Below, one piece after another: positions 59,922 through 64,000 of a DNA stretch of 64,000 bases. The stretch lies in contig NZ_JAGEOK010000022.1 of the NCBI RefSeq assembly GCF_017573545.1, forward strand, positions 107,720-171,719, in the 5' to 3' direction. Source of the DNA: Actinomadura nitritigenes (GTDB taxonomy: Bacteria > Actinomycetota > Actinomycetes > Streptosporangiales > Streptosporangiaceae). How positions within the stretch are numbered: position 1 is the first letter of the stretch; the number at the start of each line of letters is the position of its first letter. The notes under the pieces are model-generated. The model searched no databases and had not been told where the DNA came from. It saw nothing but the letters and a program-made list of their open reading frames with translations. The position numbers and the translations under genes were made by a program.

Positions 59922-60932
59922 TCAGGCCGCGCGGCTCCCGGCACCGGCCCGCACGGGCTCCCGGGCCGCGTGCGGCGCCTCGGCCAGGGCACGCCGCCCG
60001 CTCAGGTCGGTCTCGGTCGCCAGCTGGCGCAGCCGCCGCAGCGAGCGGTCGGTGATCTGCCGCACCCGGTTGTGGCTCAGGCCGTACCGGGCGCCGATCT
60101 GCGCGTAGGACAGCGGCTGGCCGTTGTCCATCCCGAAACGGGCCCGCAGGATCGCCGACTCCCGCTCGGGCAGCCGGTCCAGCAGCCGGCCGAGGCCCTC
60201 CAGGTCGTCCAGCGCGAGGATCTCCGCCTCGGGCGTCACGGCCTCCGGGTCCTCCAGCAGGTCGCCCATGGGCGTCTCGCCGGCGTCGTCGACGGTCGCG
60301 TCCAGGCTCGCCGGGTCGCGCCGCCAGCGCAGCAGCTCGTCGACGTGCTCCGGTTCCGCGCCCAGCGCCCCGGCGAGCTCGTCACGGTTCGGTTCGCGGC
60401 CGAGTTCGCGGCTGAGCTGCCGCTCGGCGCGCCGCAGCCGGGAAAGCTCCTCCTCCACGTGGACGGGCAGCCGGATCGTGCGGGCCGTGTGGCTGAGCCC
60501 GCGCCCGATCGCCTGCCTGATCCACCAGGTCGCGTATGTGGAGAACTTGAAGCCGCGCCGGTAGTCGAACTTCTCCACCGCGCGCATCAGCCCCAGGTTC
60601 CCCTCCTGAATGAGGTCTATGAGGGGCAACGAGTCGGTCGGGTACTTCCGGGCGATCGAGACGACCAGCCGCAGGTTGGCCTCGACGAAGCGCTGCTTGG
60701 CGCGCAGCCCCGCCGCGACCAGGTCCTCCAGCTCCTCGCGGGACGCGCCCGCGGGCGTGCGTCCCTCCTCGAGCAGCTGTTCGGCGTACAGGCCCCCTTC
60801 GATCGCCTTGGCCAGATCGACCTCCTCCTGCGCGTCGAGCAGGGGAGTACGGCCGATCCGGTCGAGGTACGCTCCGACAAGATCCTTGTCGGTGACGTCG
60901 ACCCTGTCGCCCTTGGTACGGGTTGCAGCCAT
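59922..60932 (-). CDS. RNA polymerase sigma factor, group 2 (HrdB-like/SigB of mycobacteria type)
   Basis: A 336-aa sigma-70 protein with regions 1.2, 2, 3 and 4 but no long region 1.1. Region 2: NLRLVVSIARKYPTDSLPLIDLIQEGNLGLMRAVEKFDYRRGFKFSTYATWWIRQAIGR. Region 4 HTH: LSYAQIGARYGLSHNRVRQIT. The C-terminal ~30 residues are a disordered Ala/Arg tail. AGAAGG lies before the ATG at 60932. It is a stationary-phase/stress type by its layout, not a SigF/SigB-Bacillus type. Confidence 0.92.
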   Translation of the reverse strand: MAATRTKGDRVDVTDKDLVGAYLDRIGRTPLLDAQEEVDLAKAIEGGLYAEQLLEEGRTPAGASREELEDLVAAGLRAKQRFVEANLRLVVSIARKYPTDSLPLIDLIQEGNLGLMRAVEKFDYRRGFKFSTYATWWIRQAIGRGLSHTARTIRLPVHVEEELSRLRRAERQLSRELGREPNRDELAGALGAEPEHVDELLRWRRDPASLDATVDDAGETPMGDLLEDPEAVTPEAEILALDDLEGLGRLLDRLPERESAILRARFGMDNGQPLSYAQIGARYGLSHNRVRQITDRSLRRLRQLATETDLSGRRALAEAPHAAREPVRAGAGSRAA

Positions 60933-61063
60933 CCTGACCCTTCTCCGGTGCGATCTCCCTATGAGGTCAACGCTAATTACCGTCCTGTGATTCCCGAGTG
61001 CGGAATACTGCGAGGCTGGCAGCCGCTCTACCGTCCTGATACCCCGGCAGAGGAGAAACCGAC

Positions 61064-61417
61064 ATGGCGACCGTCACACTCACCGCCGAGAACTTCGACG
61101 AGGTGGCCCAAGGGGACGGCATCGTGCTGGTCGACTTCTGGGCGGAGTGGTGCGGCCCGTGCAAGCGGTTCGCGCCCGTCTTCGAGAAGTCCGCGGGCAA
61201 GCACGAGGACATCGTTTTCGGCAAGGTCGACACCGAGGCGCAGCAGGAGCTGTCCGAGCGCTTCGGGATCGCCTCGATCCCCACGCTGATGGCCATCCGC
61301 GACGGAGTGATCGTCTTCGCGGAGCCGGGCGCGCTGCCCGAGTCCGTGCTGGAGAACGTGATCGAGCAGGTCCGGGCCCTCGACATGGAGGACGTCCACC
61401 GCCGCGCCGAGAGCTGA
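61064..61417 (+). CDS. trxA: thioredoxin
   Basis: A 117-aa thioredoxin: redox pair C30-G-P-C33 in WAEWCGPCKRFAP, cis-Pro loop SIPTLM. The segment after the cis-Pro is VIVFAEPGALP rather than the common GVGALP, so the surface facing target proteins is altered. AGAGGAG supports the ATG. The divergent sigma gene lies 131 nt away, suggesting linked stress control. Confidence 0.92.
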   Translation: MATVTLTAENFDEVAQGDGIVLVDFWAEWCGPCKRFAPVFEKSAGKHEDIVFGKVDTEAQQELSERFGIASIPTLMAIRDGVIVFAEPGALPESVLENVIEQVRALDMEDVHRRAES

Positions 61418-61543
61418 GCCTCCGGGACGCCCCTCCCGCGCCGGTTGCGGGCAGGGGACGGGCAGCCGTCACGGGCGCGGCAGGATGGCAAAGATGCGCC
61501 CCGCGGCGCCCGCCGCGGGTCGCCGATGGACGATGATGGACGG

Positions 61544-62383
61544 ATGCTCGCCGATGTCGTCCCGTACCTGGTGTGCCCCGTCTGCGGAGGGGATCTGGCG
61601 TTGGCGGAGCGGGGCCTGCTCTGCACGTCCGGGCACGCGTTCGACATCGCGCGGCAGGGCTACGCGAACCTGCTTCCGGGAAACGCGCGGCCCGGCACGG
61701 CGGACACGCCCGAGATGGTGCGCGCACGCGCCGAGTTCCTCGGCGCCGGCCATTTCGACGCGCTCGCCGCACGGCTGGCCGGCAGCGTCGGCAGGTCGCT
61801 GGACGGGCATTGCCTGGTCCTTGACGCCGGCGCCGGCACCGGCCATTACCTGGCCCGCATCTTGGACCGGGCACCGGACGCGGCCGGTCTCGCCCTGGAC
61901 ATCTCCAAGCACGCCGCCCGCCGTGCCGCGAAGGCGCATCCGCGGGCCGGCGCGGTCGTAGCGGACCTCTGGCGTCCGCTTCCGGTACGCGACGGCGCGG
62001 CGGCGACCGTCGTGAACGTGTTCGCCCCCCGCAACGCCGCCGAGTTCCACCGCGTCCTGAGCTCGGACGGGCTCCTCTTCACGGTGACGCCGTCGCCCCG
62101 GCACCTCGGCACCCTCGTGGAGTCGCTCGGGCTGCTCTCGATCGACGAGCGCAAGACCGAACGCATGGACGCGGCCCTGGCCGGCTACTTCAAGTTCGAT
62201 TCGCGGCAGCAGATCGAGGGCGAGGCCCTCCTCACCCATGAGGAGACCGCGACGCTCGTGGGCATGGGGCCCAGCGCGCATCACGTGCCCGCGGACCGGC
62301 TGTGGGAACGGCTCCGGCCGCTACCGGACCCGCTGCCAGTTCCGCTTTCCTTCGTGCTGTCGGTCTACCGCCGGCTCGAATAG
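61544..62383 (+). CDS. RlmA/TlrB-type 23S rRNA (guanine-N1) methyltransferase
   Basis: A 279-aa SAM-dependent enzyme with an N-terminal zinc finger (C11, C14, C27, H31) and a Rossmann fold (VLDAGAGTGHYLARIL motif I, LALDISKHAARRAAK). In Gram-positive bacteria RlmA-II/TlrB modify G748 in the 23S tunnel and can give resistance to tylosin-like macrolides. ATG at 61526 is an alternative start. It sits directly before the rRNA operon but on a separate transcript, and overlaps the convergent Acg-like gene by 63 nt. Confidence 0.82.
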   Translation: MLADVVPYLVCPVCGGDLALAERGLLCTSGHAFDIARQGYANLLPGNARPGTADTPEMVRARAEFLGAGHFDALAARLAGSVGRSLDGHCLVLDAGAGTGHYLARILDRAPDAAGLALDISKHAARRAAKAHPRAGAVVADLWRPLPVRDGAAATVVNVFAPRNAAEFHRVLSSDGLLFTVTPSPRHLGTLVESLGLLSIDERKTERMDAALAGYFKFDSRQQIEGEALLTHEETATLVGMGPSAHHVPADRLWERLRPLPDPLPVPLSFVLSVYRRLE

Positions 62384-63094
62384 CCGTCCACGGGCACGGA
62401 CCGGTTCCTCCTGGACGAGTTCGAGCAGCGCCTGAGGGATCTCACCGGGCGTGGTCACCTCCCGTACACCGGGGACGTCCGCGGCCTCGAAACTGAACGA
62501 CGCCGACACCGAGCGGGCGGTACCGCTGAGGAGCACCCGCTGGAGGGCCTGCCCGGCGCGGAGCCACTCGGTACGGCCGTCTCCGCCGGTGGTCAGGACG
62601 GCGCGCTGCCCGACCCCGTCCGGGGAGGCCGGAAGCGGGTGGAGCGCGGCCCCCTCCAGCCGCGCCGCCTCGCGGAGTTCGTTGAGCACGTGCGCCGACG
62701 GGCGCTCACCGGTCGGCGACGCCGCGGGGGACGGCGGACGCAGCGTGGCGGCGCAGAGCAGCCGCTCCTCCCGCGTCACCCGATGCCGTCCCGCGAGGCG
62801 GACGGTGGCGAGGAGCGCGGGACGGCCCGCGTCGGGAAGGAGCCGCACCACGGCCTCGTGCCCGAGCTGCGCGGCGGTGAGCCGGAGGTTCACCAGCGCG
62901 GCTCCGCTCGCGAGGTGCAGGGCCCGGCCCGCCGGATCGCGCAGCGGACTGAACCGGTCCGGGTCGGCGTGCAGTTCGATGAGGCCCGCGACGACCTTGA
63001 ACCGCCAGGCGTGCACGTCATGGACCGTCGGTCCCATCGTCGCGGCGACCACCAGGCGCTCCGCCGAGGCGCGGACGGTTGCGGGGACACTCAC
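62321..63094 (-). CDS. Acg-family FMN-binding (nitroreductase-like) protein, short form
   Basis: A 257-aa protein like the Acg/Rv2032 group: MGPTVHDVHAWRFKVVAGLIELHADPDRF, ASGAALVNLRLTAAQLGHEA. Full-length family members are about 330 aa with two nitroreductase halves; the central part seems shortened here around residues 105-130, so flavin binding may be incomplete. GAGGAGG supports the GTG at 63094. The end overlaps the RlmA-type gene. Confidence 0.7.
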   Translation of the reverse strand: MSVPATVRASAERLVVAATMGPTVHDVHAWRFKVVAGLIELHADPDRFSPLRDPAGRALHLASGAALVNLRLTAAQLGHEAVVRLLPDAGRPALLATVRLAGRHRVTREERLLCAATLRPPSPAASPTGERPSAHVLNELREAARLEGAALHPLPASPDGVGQRAVLTTGGDGRTEWLRAGQALQRVLLSGTARSVSASFSFEAADVPGVREVTTPGEIPQALLELVQEEPVRARGRLFEPAVDRQHEGKRNWQRVR

Positions 63095-63304
63095 GGGCGT
63101 ACCTCCTCACCTCGGCCGGCGTCGGGGACCGGCCGAACCGGGGACCGGCCGCCGTTCCGCCGGAACGGCCGGACGGGCGAGCGACTCGGGACTGCGAACG
63201 GTACCGCACTGTGACCCGGTCCACTAAGGGTGGGAAAAGGGAGGTCAACGGGCCTGACGGGGATGCCCGGACCGGGGTGGGACGCGGGACCGGAGCGCTC
63301 TGAT

Positions 63305-63333
63305 TTGACGGTCTTCTGGAGGCGTCCTAATGT
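63305..63333 (+). promoter_or_regulatory. rRNA operon promoter P1
   Basis: TTGACG (63305-63310), 17-nt spacer, TAATGT (63328-63333). Confidence 0.7.
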
Positions 63334-63404
63334 CTCTCTCGCCCCGAGGGATGCGGGACGCCGAGAGGCGGACGGCCCCGGGGAACCAGGACTCGGAAAA
63401 GCGG

Positions 63405-63433
63405 TTCGGGCATCGCCCGGGCTGATGTACGAT
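63405..63433 (+). promoter_or_regulatory. rRNA operon promoter P2 (weaker match)
   Basis: TTCGGG (63405-63410), 17-nt spacer, TACGAT (63428-63433), exactly 100 bp after P1. The downstream leader repeats that of P1 (GGGATGC-x-GGACGCCG at 63348 and 63453). Confidence 0.5.
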
Positions 63434-63592
63434 GACTGGGTCAGCCCGAGACGGGATGCAGGACGCCGCAAGGTGGCCGGCCCGGAGGGCGCCTCCCGAA
63501 GAACGATCACGACAGGCTTCTGGTCTGTCCGGTCGTGGCGCGCGGAGAACCAGGAACTTCCTCGACCGTCGAAAAGATCTTCACCGGTCAGC

Positions 63593-63620
63593 TTGACATC
63601 GAGGACGATCCGGGTAAACT
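63593..63620 (+). promoter_or_regulatory. rRNA operon promoter P3 (best match)
   Basis: Consensus TTGACA (63593-63598), 16-nt spacer, TAAACT (63615-63620), the strongest promoter in the window and typical for actinobacterial rrn operons. Confidence 0.8.
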
Positions 63621-63878
63621 AGAAGGGTTGCCCCGGAGCGGTGCTCGCGAGAGCGGGTCCAGCACGGTGGGTGTCCGTTTCTTGAGAACTCAACAGCGTG
63701 TTAAAAGCCAGTGCCTTTATCGACCTGGCCGGTTAGGCCGGGTCGCCCCGTGCCATCTCCTTCGGGGGTGGTGGGGATTTCTTTGAGGCAATGCAGTCCT
63801 TTCGGGGATTGTTTGCTGGGATTTTCTTCTGAGGTTTGGCTGCTTCGGGGTTCGCCCCCTGGGGTGGTCGTTTGGACC
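63621..63878 (+). ncRNA. 16S rRNA precursor leader
   Basis: The region from the P3 start to the mature 16S 5' end. It has the conserved-looking TTGAGAACTCAACAGCGTG (63682-63700) and local hairpins (GGCCGGTTAGGCC, CTTCGGGGGTG). It should carry anti-termination and RNase III processing signals. No gene lies here. Confidence 0.6.
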
Positions 63879-64000
63879 TTGATGGAGAGTTTGATCCTGG
63901 CTCAGGACGAACGCTGGCGGCGTGCTTAACACATGCAAGTCGAGCGGAAAGGCCCCTTCGGGGGTACTCGAGCGGCGAACGGGTGAGTAACACGTGAGCA
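63879..64000 (+). rRNA. rrs: 16S ribosomal RNA, 5' end only
   Basis: AGAGTTTGATCCTGGCTCAG begins at 63886 (E. coli position 8), putting the mature 5' end near 63879. The V1 stem (GGAAAGGCCCCTTCGGGG) and GAACGGGTGAGTAACACGTG follow. The gene runs off the right edge. The V1 sequence fits Actinomadura-like genera. Confidence 0.98.

Noticed and set aside
59922..60932. SigF/SigB-type target of the nearby RsbW-like protein
   Set aside because: The protein has HrdB-like regions 1.2-4 of group 2 sigma factors, is on another transcript, and the DAHP-synthase gene lies between.

Overview
The window looks like chromosome from a high-GC actinobacterium, most plausibly Thermomonosporaceae (Actinomadura-like). 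The first ~120 nt of a 16S rRNA gene at the right edge carry the helix loop and flanking bases I associate with that family. Several gene families fit: mycothiol-type enzymes, an F420-dependent luciferase-like oxidoreductase, IclR/LacI-regulated sugar-type ABC operons, a HAMP-array hybrid kinase and an RsbW/RsbV/SpoIIE partner-switching set. No phage, insertion sequence, CRISPR array or tRNA gene was found.

Layout. 1-11 kb: a cut-off DUF2786 protein, an acyl-CoA ligase, an AlkZ/YcaQ-like winged-helix protein, a LysR/MFS pair, a siderophore-interacting protein, a proline-rich protein, and a secreted RlpA-like protein behind a long AT-richer leader. 10.2-19.7 kb: an M20 peptidase and a LacI repressor face an eight-gene operon (BtpA/SgcQ - PfkB kinase - three-part sugar-type ABC importer - phosphotriesterase-like hydrolase - glutamine-amidotransferase-like protein - TenA-like protein). 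Near-palindromic operators lie at the operon leader and on the repressor's own start codon. 19.8-20.8 kb: a free-standing 34-aa basic peptide gene, then a junction where a truncated ABC exporter runs into a truncated response regulator. 20.9-28 kb: IclR - benzoylformate-decarboxylase-like - SDR diverge from a second sugar-type ABC importer across an 11-bp inverted repeat placed 50-odd bases from each start codon. 28-37 kb: LLM oxidoreductase, DUF3311/SSS symporter, acetyltransferase, a lone cytochrome b (qcrB type) behind four 15-bp-spaced repeats, and a fatty-acid module (phosphotransferase, acyl-CoA dehydrogenase, TetR). 37.3-39.9 kb: an overlapping pair, a TROVE-like/vWA protein and an ARPP-like protein, which I regard as the best candidate for an under-described system. 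40-48.7 kb: small enzymes and regulators, an amino-acid permease broken by one in-frame TGA, a decayed DUF1524 nuclease fragment, and gltX. 48.7-58.3 kb: a TauE/cupredoxin-like membrane protein and a signalling block (response regulator, 1410-aa seven-HAMP hybrid kinase, SpoIIE phosphatase with its own ATPase domain, STAS antagonist, RsbW-like kinase). 58.4-64 kb: class II DAHP synthase, a group-2 sigma factor, thioredoxin, an RlmA/TlrB-type rRNA methyltransferase, a short Acg-like protein, and an rRNA operon with three promoters.

How the parts work together. Two separate ABC operons each carry their own regulator and catabolic enzymes, so they are probably two substrate-specific uptake-and-breakdown systems. 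The signalling block has every part of a partner switch, but no SigF/SigB-type sigma gene is beside it; the sigma factor nearby is an HrdB-like group-2 type. Product calls rest on motifs and family knowledge read by eye; no database search was run.
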